A stretch of DNA of 64,000 nucleotides from Neptunicella sp048268085 (lineage in GTDB: Bacteria > Pseudomonadota > Gammaproteobacteria > Enterobacterales > Alteromonadaceae), in NCBI RefSeq assembly GCF_048268085.1, contig NZ_JBLWWF010000006.1, positions 124,001-188,000 on the forward strand. The letters are read 5' to 3'. The stretch's first letter is position 1; each line of letters opens with the position of its first letter. The notes under the pieces are model-generated. The model did not search any database. It worked only from the letters and a program-made list of their open reading frames with translations, and was not told the origin of the DNA. Positions 51,893 to 60,483 of the stretch are shown piece by piece. The translations under genes and the position numbers were made by a program.

Positions 51893-53761
51893 TTAAATTT
51901 CGCTAACGTTATGGCCAGACAAGGCTTTGCGGATAGACTTATCCATGCGCCGTTGGGCAAATTCCTGACTATGTTGATCAACCACTTCAATCGCGGTTTT
52001 AATTGCTTGAGGATCATTACCTTGAGCGGCTTCTAACATGGCAGCAATAGCGTGTTCAATTTGCTGTTTTTCATTACTCGACAGTAATTCATCACCATCA
52101 TCGGCTAATGCCGCTTGCAGTGACTCTCTGACCCGTTCGGCTTCAACCTGTTGTTCTTTAAGCATTCTGGATTGCATATCCTGTTTGGCATGCTGCATGG
52201 ATGATTTAAGCATTTCTGCCACCTGATCATCACTCAATCCATAGGATGGTTTTACTTCTACACTGGCTTGCACACCACTGGATTTTTCCATCGCGGTGAC
52301 GCTTAACAATCCATCCGCATCTACCTGGAATGTCACTCTAATATGCGCGGCCCCTGCTGCCATCGGTGGAATGCCATGCAGTTCAAATTTGGCTAACGAA
52401 CGGCAATCTGATACCAGTTCACGATCACCTTGCAACACATGGATCATCATCGCCGTTTGACCATCTTTAAAGGTGGTAAATTCCTGCGCTTTGGCAACCG
52501 GAATTGTGGTGTTACGCGGAATAATTTTTTCCACCAACTCACCCATGGTTTCAATTCCCAATGAGAGCGGTAATACATCCAGTAACAGCATTTCACCATC
52601 GGGTTTGTTACCGACCAAAATATCGGCCTGAATGGCAGCACCAATAGCGACTACTTTATCCGGATCGATTGAGGTTAACGGCGTCTGACCAAAAAATTCA
52701 CCGACCTGTTCACGAACCAATGGAATGCGAGTTGAACCGCCAACCATCACCACCTGAATCACATCTTCTTTTTCAATCTCGGCATCTTTTACTGCGCGGC
52801 GACAAGCCCGTAAGGTTTGCTTAACCAATGCGCCAATTAAAGCTTCAAATTCGCTTTTGCTAATATCACATTGCAGCGCATTGTCGTTGTCGTCGGTAAA
52901 ACGCACCGTTGCAGATGGAGCATCACTTAATGCTTCTTTGACTGAACGAGCCTGATCCAACAAGATTCGATGTAATCGAGATGGCAGTTTTTCAGGTAAA
53001 TTTAAGCGATGACGGATTGTATCAACCAGAAGATGATCAAAGTCATCTCCTCCTAATGCGGCATCACCGCCGGTGGCTAAAACTTCGAACACCCCTTTGG
53101 ATAAACGTAAAATAGAAATATCAAAGGTGCCGCCACCTAAATCATAAACCGCAATCACGCCTTCCTGACCACTATCCAGTCCATAAGCAATGGCCGCCGC
53201 GGTAGGTTCATTGAGTAAACGCAATACGTTCAGTCCGGCCAGTTGGGCTGCATCTTTAGTGCCTTGGCGCTGGGCATCATCAAAATACGCCGGCACGGTG
53301 ACAACCACACCCGTCAGTTCGTCGGCCAAACTTTGTTCAGCGCGCTGCTTCAATGCCGACAAAATATCCGCCGAGACTTGTACCGCATTCACTTTACCCG
53401 CCGCAGTTTGAATAGACGGAACAGCTTGTTCAAGCTGGCAAAATTCATAAGGCAAATTAGGGTAACTCGCCTGAATATCCGCTAGGGAACGACCAATGAA
53501 ACGTTTCACCGAGGAAATGGTATTAGCCGGATCACTGCTGGCCGATTCACGTGCGGCCATGCCAATAATTTTTTGCTCAGCTTGATAATGAACAACCGAA
53601 GGTAAAATATGTAAACCATCGTTATCGGCTAGCGTTTGCGCTTCTCCGCTGCGTACCGTGGCCACTAACGAGTTAGTTGTACCAAGGTCAATACCGACGG
53701 CGAGTTTACGTTGATGAGGGGCGGTGCTTTGGCCCGGTTCTGCGATTTGAAGTAATGCCAT
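51893..53761 (-). CDS. hscA: Fe-S cluster chaperone HscA
   Basis: A 622 aa specialised Hsp70. Phosphate loops GIDLGTTNSLVATV near residue 24 and VYDLGGGTFDISIL near 205, VVMVGGSTRIPLV near 340, and a substrate domain ending in a helical lid. It binds the LPPVK motif of IscU and, with HscB, releases clusters to acceptors. Overlaps hscB by one base (TAATG). Confidence 0.97.
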   Translation of the reverse strand: MALLQIAEPGQSTAPHQRKLAVGIDLGTTNSLVATVRSGEAQTLADNDGLHILPSVVHYQAEQKIIGMAARESASSDPANTISSVKRFIGRSLADIQASYPNLPYEFCQLEQAVPSIQTAAGKVNAVQVSADILSALKQRAEQSLADELTGVVVTVPAYFDDAQRQGTKDAAQLAGLNVLRLLNEPTAAAIAYGLDSGQEGVIAVYDLGGGTFDISILRLSKGVFEVLATGGDAALGGDDFDHLLVDTIRHRLNLPEKLPSRLHRILLDQARSVKEALSDAPSATVRFTDDNDNALQCDISKSEFEALIGALVKQTLRACRRAVKDAEIEKEDVIQVVMVGGSTRIPLVREQVGEFFGQTPLTSIDPDKVVAIGAAIQADILVGNKPDGEMLLLDVLPLSLGIETMGELVEKIIPRNTTIPVAKAQEFTTFKDGQTAMMIHVLQGDRELVSDCRSLAKFELHGIPPMAAGAAHIRVTFQVDADGLLSVTAMEKSSGVQASVEVKPSYGLSDDQVAEMLKSSMQHAKQDMQSRMLKEQQVEAERVRESLQAALADDGDELLSSNEKQQIEHAIAAMLEAAQGNDPQAIKTAIEVVDQHSQEFAQRRMDKSIRKALSGHNVSEI

Positions 53762-54282
53762 TAGTCTTGCAGTTTCTCTTCCAGGTTAGCTATTTCGCTG
53801 CGTAATTTATACAGGAATTTAAGTTTACGGATTTCATTGGCAGCAACTAAATCATCTTGCCCATTGTTACTGGCTAGAAGTTTTTTTAGTTGTTGCAAAT
53901 GTGCGGCAATTTGTTGGCTAATTTCATCATCCATGTCTTCCAGTGCATCTAAATCTTTGCTGTGCTGAATATCCTCAAGCTGCTCACGCCACTCCATTTG
54001 TTGCATCAGGAACGTGCCGTCCTGCATGGTGGAAGTCTCGTGCTTGAGATCCATTCCTTTTAGTTCGAGTAAATATTCAGCCCGTAATAGCGGAGACTTT
54101 AATATCTGGTAGGCGTCATTCAGTTGAGCATTTTTTTGCACAGATAAAAAGCGTTGCTGATCACTGGCAGTGGCGAATTTGTCCGGATGGGTCAACTGCT
54201 GCAGTTTTTGATAACTGACAGACAACTGGGTCAAATCCAAATCAAATTGGGCCGGTAAATTAAAGAGCTCGAAATGATTCAT
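53761..54282 (-). CDS. hscB: Fe-S co-chaperone HscB
   Basis: A 173 aa J-protein. The N-terminal J domain contains the HPD motif in LQQLTHPDKFATASDQQR near residue 32 and the C-terminal three-helix part binds IscU. It stimulates HscA ATPase. Confidence 0.96.
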   Translation of the reverse strand: MNHFELFNLPAQFDLDLTQLSVSYQKLQQLTHPDKFATASDQQRFLSVQKNAQLNDAYQILKSPLLRAEYLLELKGMDLKHETSTMQDGTFLMQQMEWREQLEDIQHSKDLDALEDMDDEISQQIAAHLQQLKKLLASNNGQDDLVAANEIRKLKFLYKLRSEIANLEEKLQD

Positions 54283-54322
54283 AACACCTTACTTAAGTTG
54301 TTTAAGACGATAAACAAAGCAT

Positions 54323-54345
54323 AAAAAAATCGGCCAACCGGCCGA
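54323..54345 (-). terminator. internal terminator-like hairpin in the isc operon
   Basis: On the minus strand TCGGCC, loop GGTT, GGCCGA, then seven T. It lies 29 bases after the iscA stop and 41 bases before hscB, so it may reduce hscBA-fdx relative to iscRSUA. Confidence 0.65.
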
Positions 54346-54374
54346 CTTCTATACACTTCGGCACTGGAATACGT

Positions 54375-54698
54375 CTAAACGTTAAAACTCTCGCCACAAC
54401 CACACTCGCCATTCACGTTAGGGTTGTTAAATTGAAAACCTTCATTCAGGCCTTCTTTGGCAAAGTCCAGCTGTGTACCATCTAGATAGACCAGGCTTTT
54501 GGCGTCGACAACAATTTTGACGTCATTATCTTCAAAAACTTGATCATCTTCATTAACGTCATCAACAAATTCCAGCACATATGCCAGGCCGGAACAGCCG
54601 GTGGTTTTAACCCCCAAACGCAAACCAAGTCCTTGGCCTCGATTAGCCAAAAAGGTTTTAGCTCGTTTAGCGGCAGCTTCAGTTACGGTAATAGCCAC
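54375..54698 (-). CDS. iscA: A-type Fe-S carrier IscA
   Basis: A 107 aa carrier with the three conserved cysteines in TTGCSGLAYVLEF (residue 35) and GECGCGESFNV at the end. Nine bases downstream of iscU. Confidence 0.97.
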   Translation of the reverse strand: MAITVTEAAAKRAKTFLANRGQGLGLRLGVKTTGCSGLAYVLEFVDDVNEDDQVFEDNDVKIVVDAKSLVYLDGTQLDFAKEGLNEGFQFNNPNVNGECGCGESFNV

Positions 54699-54707
54699 TA
54701 ACCAATC

Positions 54708-55091
54708 CTATGCCGGACGCTTTGACTTATAATCTTCCACTGCAGCTTTAATGGCGTCTTCGGCCAAAATAGAGCAGTGAATTTTTACCGGCGGTAACGC
54801 CAGCTCTTCAGCGATTTGAGTATTCTTAATCGACACCGCTTCATCTAGCGTTTTGCCTTTGACCCACTCGGTTACGAGTGAGCTGGATGCGATAGCGGAA
54901 CCACAACCGTAAGTTTTGAATTTGGCATCTTCAATAATACCGTTCTCACCCACTTTCAGTTGTAATTTCATCACGTCACCACACGCGGGTGCGCCTACCA
55001 TACCAGTCGCAATGCTTGGATCATTTTTATCAAAACCACCCACGTTACGAGGGTTTTCATAATGGTCAATTACTTTGTCACTATAAGCCAT
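54708..55091 (-). CDS. iscU: Fe-S scaffold protein IscU
   Basis: A 127 aa scaffold. Cluster cysteines are in GAPACGDVMKLQLKV near residue 37, FKTYGCGSAIASSS near 63 and PVKIHCSILAEDAI near 106. The LPPVK motif recognised by HscA is intact (ALPPVKIHCS). Confidence 0.97.
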   Translation of the reverse strand: MAYSDKVIDHYENPRNVGGFDKNDPSIATGMVGAPACGDVMKLQLKVGENGIIEDAKFKTYGCGSAIASSSLVTEWVKGKTLDEAVSIKNTQIAEELALPPVKIHCSILAEDAIKAAVEDYKSKRPA

Positions 55092-55154
55092 GACTGCATA
55101 CCTCTGTATTGGGAACCGTTATTTAAACCGTTCCGGAAAATTTATTTCTGTTGC

Positions 55155-56369
55155 TTAGTGGTGAGCCCACTCAACTGTGTCCAAATCCACACCATCTTTG
55201 TACATTTCCCAAAGTGGTGACATTTCACGTAATTTGTCGATAGCGCCACAGACCACGTTAATCACATGATCGATTTCTTCTTCAGTGGTAAAACGACCAA
55301 TACTGAAACGAATTGAACTATGTGCTAATTCGTCATTGAGTCCTAACGCGCGTAATACATAAGACGGCTCAAGACTGGCTGAAGTACAGGCAGAACCTGA
55401 TGACACGGCCATATCTTTAAGTGCCATAATCAGTGATTCACCTTCAACATAAGCAAAACTAACATTCAAATTGTTAGCAACACGTTGCTCCAAATCACCA
55501 TTCACGTAAACCGCTTCAATATCTTTAATGCCGTTCCATAAACGATTACGCAACATCAAAATACGTTCGTTTTCCGCCGCCATTTCCTGTTTTGCCAAAT
55601 GGAATGCTTCGCCCATACCGACAATTTGATGAGTGGCAAGGGTACCAGAACGCATACCTCGCTCATGTCCACCACCGTGCATTTGAGCTTCTAAACGAAC
55701 ACGAGGTTTACGACTCACATATAAAGCCCCCATCCCTTTCGGTCCGTAGGCTTTATGTGCCGAAAACGACATCATATCGACTTGCAAAGCTTGCAAATCA
55801 ATTGGCACTTTACCGGCACTTTGCGCAGCATCGACATGGAACAAAATTTTACGTGAACGACATAATTCGCCAATTTTCTCAATGTCCTGAATCACACCGA
55901 TTTCATTATTAACATGCATTACAGACACCAATATTGTGTCTTCACGCAGATTGGCTTCTAATTCAGCCAAATCCAATAATCCATTGGGCTGAGGTGTCAT
56001 GTATGTGACTTCAAAGCCTTCACGCTCTAACTGACGGCAGGTATCAAGTACCGCTTTATGCTCAGTTTTAACGGTAATAATGTGCTTACCCTTTTTAGCA
56101 TAAAAATGCGCTGCACCTTTGATGGCTAAATTGTTAGATTCAGTGGCACCAGAGGTGAAAACAATTTCACGAGGATCGGCGTTCACCAAATCTGCAATCT
56201 GGTTCCGCGCAATATCAACGGCTTCTTCGGCTTGCCATCCAAAACGATGTGAACGTGACGCAGGATTACCGAAATTGCCTTCGTTGGTCAGACATTCCAT
56301 CATTTTTTCGGCTACACGAGGATCAACCGGTGTAGTGGCTGAATAATCCAGATAAATAGGTAATTTCAT
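55155..56369 (-). CDS. iscS: cysteine desulfurase IscS
   Basis: A 404 aa PLP enzyme supplying sulfur to IscU and to tRNA modification. PLP lysine in MMSFSAHKAYGPKGMGALYV near residue 206, catalytic cysteine in SSGSACTSASLEPSYVLRAL near 328. ATG at 56369 gives the family N-terminus MKLPIYLDYSATTPVDPR and exactly the 404 aa of the E. coli protein; the longer frame adds four residues. Confidence 0.97.
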   Translation of the reverse strand: MKLPIYLDYSATTPVDPRVAEKMMECLTNEGNFGNPASRSHRFGWQAEEAVDIARNQIADLVNADPREIVFTSGATESNNLAIKGAAHFYAKKGKHIITVKTEHKAVLDTCRQLEREGFEVTYMTPQPNGLLDLAELEANLREDTILVSVMHVNNEIGVIQDIEKIGELCRSRKILFHVDAAQSAGKVPIDLQALQVDMMSFSAHKAYGPKGMGALYVSRKPRVRLEAQMHGGGHERGMRSGTLATHQIVGMGEAFHLAKQEMAAENERILMLRNRLWNGIKDIEAVYVNGDLEQRVANNLNVSFAYVEGESLIMALKDMAVSSGSACTSASLEPSYVLRALGLNDELAHSSIRFSIGRFTTEEEIDHVINVVCGAIDKLREMSPLWEMYKDGVDLDTVEWAHH

Positions 56370-56381
56370 TACTTGCTCCAA

Positions 56382-56861
56382 TTACAACTGCAAGGTGACG
56401 GAAATAGGCGTTTCCGCCGAATGCTGATTCTTGTTCTGGCGCTCTGCGACCACCTGAACATCATTTTTATCCATCAGTTCACCCAAGGTGATACTGTTAA
56501 GAAAGATACTGATTCGGTCACTTAAATCAGTCCATAAACTATGAGTTAAACAACGTTGGCCGCCCTGACAATCTGACAATCCGCTACAGCGAGTGGCATC
56601 GACAGATTCATCGACTGCGTTAATCACTTCACCGACCGCTATTTTACTGGCTTCACGACCAAGTTTATAACCGCCACCGGGTCCACGAACACTATCAACT
56701 AATTTATGACGACGTAAGCGGGAAAAAAGCTGTTCCAAATAAGACAGGGAAATTCCCTGACGTTCAGAAATATCAGCTAATGAAACCGGATTACGTTGCG
56801 AATGTAAGGCTACATCCAGCATCGCGGTAACCGCATAACGTCCTTTGGAGGTTAATTTCAT
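56382..56861 (-). CDS. iscR: Fe-S-responsive regulator IscR
   Basis: About 159 aa, Rrf2 family. The winged helix is at residues 1-65 (MKLTSKGRYAVTAMLDVALH, SYLEQLFSRLRRHKLVDSVR); cluster ligands are in VDATRCSGLSDCQGGQRCLT near residue 90. With a [2Fe-2S] cluster it represses the isc operon through type 1 sites. ATG at 56861 fits the family; another ATG at 56873 has no better ribosome site. Confidence 0.96.
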   Translation of the reverse strand: MKLTSKGRYAVTAMLDVALHSQRNPVSLADISERQGISLSYLEQLFSRLRRHKLVDSVRGPGGGYKLGREASKIAVGEVINAVDESVDATRCSGLSDCQGGQRCLTHSLWTDLSDRISIFLNSITLGELMDKNDVQVVAERQNKNQHSAETPISVTLQL

Positions 56862-56898
56862 TTCAGAACCCATGGCTATTGATGGCTGAAATTTTCAC

Positions 56899-56923
56899 AT
56901 ACCCGACTAATTTAGTCAAGTAT
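56899..56923 (-). promoter_or_regulatory. IscR type 1 operator and isc promoter
   Basis: On the minus strand the 25 bases read ATACTTGACT, AAATT, AGTCGGGTAT. They fit the IscR type 1 consensus ATASYYGACTRWWWYAGTCRRSTAT at every position. TTGACT inside it also serves as the -35 hexamer, with the -10 near TGTGAAAAT, so bound IscR would block RNA polymerase. Confidence 0.9.
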
Positions 56924-56957
56924 TAATCCCTATTCAACATTTCGACTTATGATTGTT

Positions 56958-57767
56958 TTATATGCCGGGATCAAAGGACTCAGGCTTGTTTTTGCGCAGT
57001 TCAGAAGCGGCATTCTCGGCTTCAGAAAACTCTTCCAGCTTTAAACTGGGCAAGGATTTATCACAGACCTTGCCACCCATGTCGTTAATGGCTTTGCACA
57101 TATCGGCAACTTTGGTATCGATTAAATGCACATGATCGAGCATGGTACCAATCGCATTGGCAACTGGATCGGGGTTATCGGGTGAGACAGCGTAAGCGTC
57201 GAAACCGTACTGACGGGCAATCTGTTCACGCTTATTGGTTTTATTTTTATCTTGTACGTTATTTACAATTCGTCCAGGGATCCCTATTACTGTCGCACCG
57301 TCTGGCACGTCCTTGACCACCACTGAATTGGAACCGACTTTACCACCTTGACCGATGGTAATTGGCCCTAACACCTTGGCTCCGGCGCCAATAACCACAT
57401 TATCCTTTAACGTTGGATGACGCTTGCCCCCATTCCAGCTGGTTCCCCCCAAGGTCACACCGTGATAAAGGGTCACGTCATCCCCAATTTCGGCCGTTTC
57501 ACCAATCACCACTCCCATGCCATGGTCAATAAAGAACCGACGACCAATAGTGGCACCGGGGTGAATTTCGATTCCGGTGATCCAGCGGCTAAAAGTAGAT
57601 AAGCTCCGTGCTACCCAGTACCATTTGGCTCGCCACAAGCGATGGGCTAATCGGTGCATCCAGATAGCATGCAAACCAGGGTAATTGGTTAATACTTCCA
57701 AGGTATTTCGAGCCGCAGGGTCACGACTAAAAACACTAGCAATATCTTCTTTTATTCGTTCAAACAT
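56958..57767 (-). CDS. cysE: serine O-acetyltransferase
   Basis: A 269 aa enzyme that makes O-acetylserine from serine and acetyl-CoA for cysteine synthesis. The left-handed beta-helix includes GIEIHPGATIGRRFFIDHGM near residue 65, DVTLYHGVTLGGTSWNGGKR and NVVIGAGAKVLGPITIGQGG; His in the IDHGMG segment is catalytic. Its place next to the isc operon, which consumes cysteine, is conserved in related bacteria. Confidence 0.95.
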   Translation of the reverse strand: MFERIKEDIASVFSRDPAARNTLEVLTNYPGLHAIWMHRLAHRLWRAKWYWVARSLSTFSRWITGIEIHPGATIGRRFFIDHGMGVVIGETAEIGDDVTLYHGVTLGGTSWNGGKRHPTLKDNVVIGAGAKVLGPITIGQGGKVGSNSVVVKDVPDGATVIGIPGRIVNNVQDKNKTNKREQIARQYGFDAYAVSPDNPDPVANAIGTMLDHVHLIDTKVADMCKAINDMGGKVCDKSLPSLKLEEFSEAENAASELRKNKPESFDPGI

Positions 57768-57775
57768 GTAATTTT

Positions 57776-58501
57776 CTACTTACTTTTAGCAGTAATAGAT
57801 TTATCAATAGAAGCCAGAATACCGCGCAGGATATTCAGTTCTTCCCGTTCCGGTCTTGCACGATTAAATAAGCGACGCAATTTAGTCATTACCATACCCG
57901 GATGTTGCTTAACAATAAAAGTCGTTTTGGTTAGGGTTTGTTCCAGATGGGTATAATAACGTTCCAAATCTTCTGATAAGGGATAATCTTCTTCCACTTC
58001 TTCATTCGGACTTTCAGCTAAATGCGCCATTCGGACTTCATAACATAATGTTTGTACTGCTGCGGCTAAATTCAATGAGCTATATTCAGGGTTAGCCGGA
58101 ATACACACATGAAAATGACATTGCTGTAGTTCTTCATTACTCAAACCATTATTTTCGCGACCAAATACCAAAGCAACCGGGTACTTAGCCGATTCGGCTA
58201 CTAATTTTTCACCACATCCGCGAGGTTCAATCATCGGCCAGGATAAGGTTCTGGAACGGGCACTGGTACCAATTACTAATCCACAGTCAGCCACTGCCTC
58301 GGCCAGGGAATTAACCGTTATTGCATTGGCTAATACATCCGTCGCACCAGCAGCTAAGGCACTGGCTTGTCCATCTGGTGCACTAACCGGATCAACAAGT
58401 ACTAACTGGCTTAACCCCATGGTTTTCATCGCCCGTGCAGTTGAGCCAATATTACCGGTATGGGAGGTATTCACTAAGACAACTTTAATATTTTCTAGCA
58501 T
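57776..58501 (-). CDS. trmJ: tRNA (cytidine/uridine-2'-O-)-methyltransferase TrmJ
   Basis: A 241 aa SPOUT methyltransferase for position 32 of tRNA. VVLVNTSHTGNIGSTARAMK at the start, VIGTSARSRTLSWPMIEPRG near 84, LVFGRENNGLSNEELQQCHF near 118 and IPANPEYSSLNLAAAVQTLC near 140. ATG at 58501 (MLENIKVVLV) matches family starts; an upstream frame to 58567 would add 22 residues without homology. Divergent from suhB as in E. coli. Confidence 0.95.
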   Translation of the reverse strand: MLENIKVVLVNTSHTGNIGSTARAMKTMGLSQLVLVDPVSAPDGQASALAAGATDVLANAITVNSLAEAVADCGLVIGTSARSRTLSWPMIEPRGCGEKLVAESAKYPVALVFGRENNGLSNEELQQCHFHVCIPANPEYSSLNLAAAVQTLCYEVRMAHLAESPNEEVEEDYPLSEDLERYYTHLEQTLTKTTFIVKQHPGMVMTKLRRLFNRARPEREELNILRGILASIDKSITAKSK

Positions 58502-58672
58502 GTGAGAGTATTTGATAGGCCGCGAAAATTCAGGCGCGAATAATACCACAGCGACAGTAACTGTCATCTTTACTTGCCTTTTTAAGCGGCTCTGTTAGAA
58601 TTCGCGGCGATTTTTTGAGCGGCTTGTCTAACACGAGCCCTATTCTGTTCTTTTACAATTGGTGGACCATTT

Positions 58673-59449
58673 ATGCATGCAATGCTGAATATTGCGGTGC
58701 GCGCTGCGCGCACGGCCGGAAACATAATCCTCAAAGGATTTGAAAACCGTGATGAATTAATGACTGAGTTAAAAGGTGACAACGATTATGTCACGCGAAT
58801 TGACAAAGAAGCGGAACAGGCCATTATTCGCAAAATTCAACAATCTTACCCTACCCACAGTTTTTTAGGTGAAGAAGGCGGCATAGTTGAAGGCGACGCT
58901 GATTACCAATGGGTAATAGATCCGCTTGATGGCACCACCAATTTTGTCCGTGGAATTCCTCATTTCGCGGTTTCCATCGCATTATTGTATAAAGGCCGTC
59001 TTGATCAGGCAGTTGTCTTTGATCCCATCCGTGGTGAATTATTCACCGCCAGTAAAGGATCGGGTGCACAATTAAATGGTTTCCGTATTCGTACTTCTAA
59101 AGCCCGTGATTTAAGCAATACTGTTCTGGCCACCGCCTTCCCTTTCAAAGCCAAACAACAAACCCAGCAATGTTTGGACAGCTTTCAGGCTATTTTCATG
59201 AAATCTGGCGATGTCCGCCGTGCTGGCTCTGCCGCTTTGGACATGGCCTATGTAGCTGCTGGTCGTTACGACGGTTACTGGGAAAAAGGCATCAACGCCT
59301 GGGACATTGCTGCGGGTGAATTATTGGTAAAAGAATCCGGCGGACTGGTTACCGATTATGACGGTGGTAATAACCCGATGAAAACCCGCAGCGTCGTCTG
59401 TGGTAATCCTAAAGTAGTACAAAATCTGGTTAAACACTTAAAAAGCTAG
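58673..59449 (+). CDS. suhB: inositol-1-monophosphatase / antitermination factor SuhB
   Basis: A 258 aa phosphatase with metal motifs FLGEEGG near residue 65, WVIDPLDGTTNFVRGIPHFA near 85 and WDIAAGELLVKESGGLVTDY near 212. In E. coli SuhB also binds the rRNA antitermination complex. MHAMLNIAVRAARTAGNII fits the family start. Confidence 0.95.
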   Translation: MHAMLNIAVRAARTAGNIILKGFENRDELMTELKGDNDYVTRIDKEAEQAIIRKIQQSYPTHSFLGEEGGIVEGDADYQWVIDPLDGTTNFVRGIPHFAVSIALLYKGRLDQAVVFDPIRGELFTASKGSGAQLNGFRIRTSKARDLSNTVLATAFPFKAKQQTQQCLDSFQAIFMKSGDVRRAGSAALDMAYVAAGRYDGYWEKGINAWDIAAGELLVKESGGLVTDYDGGNNPMKTRSVVCGNPKVVQNLVKHLKS

Positions 59450-59482
59450 ACCATCAATTAATACTATTTTCAGATAACAAAA

Positions 59483-59508
59483 AGCCGGGAAAAACCCGGC
59501 TTTTTAGA
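59483..59508 (+). terminator. terminator between suhB and secF
   Basis: AAAAGCCGGG, short loop, CCCGGCTTTTT, between convergent suhB and secF. Confidence 0.85.
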
Positions 59509-59527
59509 TCTTAGAAGAAGATATGGA

Positions 59528-60469
59528 TTACATCATTGGATCCTGATCAGCACCTTCTTTTTCCACTTCGCTAGGCATCAAATCCTCTTTCTTCACACCT
59601 AACATTAGCGCAATGGCACTAGCAATGTAGATAGAGGAATAAGTACCGATGAAAATACCGAACAATAATGCAGTCGCAAAACCATGAATTAATGCGCCAC
59701 CTTTAAAGAACAAGGCGACCAATACCAATATAGTGGTTCCGGAAGTAATAATAGTCCGGCTCATGGTTTGAGTTAACGATGTATCAATGACCTCTTCCGG
59801 CTCTGCTTTACGGATTTTCAGGAAGTTCTCACGAATCCGGTCAAAGACAACGATGGTATCATTCAGGGAATAACCGATAACGGCTAATACCGCGGCTAAT
59901 ACCGTGAGATCAAATTCCAGTTGCAATACCGAGAATAACCCAAGGGTAATAATGACATCGTGGGCCAACGCAATAACTGAGCTCAGTGCCAAACGCCATT
60001 CAAAACGCACAGCAACATAAAACATAATACATAACAGTGCGGTCAACATTGCCAAGCCGCCTTGTTCTGCCAATTCGTCACCCACATTCGGACCGACAAA
60101 TTCAATCCTGCGCATATCAACCTGATCACCGTCAGAACGCAATGCACTTAGCACTTCATCACCTAATGTAGATGCTTTCACCCCTTCACGAGGAGCCAAA
60201 CGGATCAGCACATCTTCACTGGTGCCAAAGTTTTGCACCACGGCATCGGTATAACTGGCATTTTCCAGTTGTTTACGAATGTTATCCAGTTTAGCTGGTT
60301 GTTGATAACCGACTTCAATCAGAGTTCCACCGGTAAAATCCAGTCCCCAGTTTAGGCTATTAGTCGATAAACTAAATATCGATATCAAGATAAGCACACC
60401 AGAAAAAATCTGAGCCGGGAGGCGCAGTTTCATGAACTTGATGTTTTCTTTAAAATTTAATATTTGCAT
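59528..60469 (-). CDS. secF: protein translocase subunit SecF
   Basis: A 313 aa inner-membrane protein with six transmembrane helices and a periplasmic domain after the first (GLDFTGGTLIEVGYQQPAKL). AVIGYSLNDTIVVFDRIREN is the conserved helix 4 motif. ATG at 60469 with GGAG upstream is chosen; the longer frame runs into secD. With SecD it uses the proton gradient to complete protein export. Confidence 0.96.
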   Translation of the reverse strand: MQILNFKENIKFMKLRLPAQIFSGVLILISIFSLSTNSLNWGLDFTGGTLIEVGYQQPAKLDNIRKQLENASYTDAVVQNFGTSEDVLIRLAPREGVKASTLGDEVLSALRSDGDQVDMRRIEFVGPNVGDELAEQGGLAMLTALLCIMFYVAVRFEWRLALSSVIALAHDVIITLGLFSVLQLEFDLTVLAAVLAVIGYSLNDTIVVFDRIRENFLKIRKAEPEEVIDTSLTQTMSRTIITSGTTILVLVALFFKGGALIHGFATALLFGIFIGTYSSIYIASAIALMLGVKKEDLMPSEVEKEGADQDPMM

Positions 60470-60483
60470 AGTCGTTACTCCGC

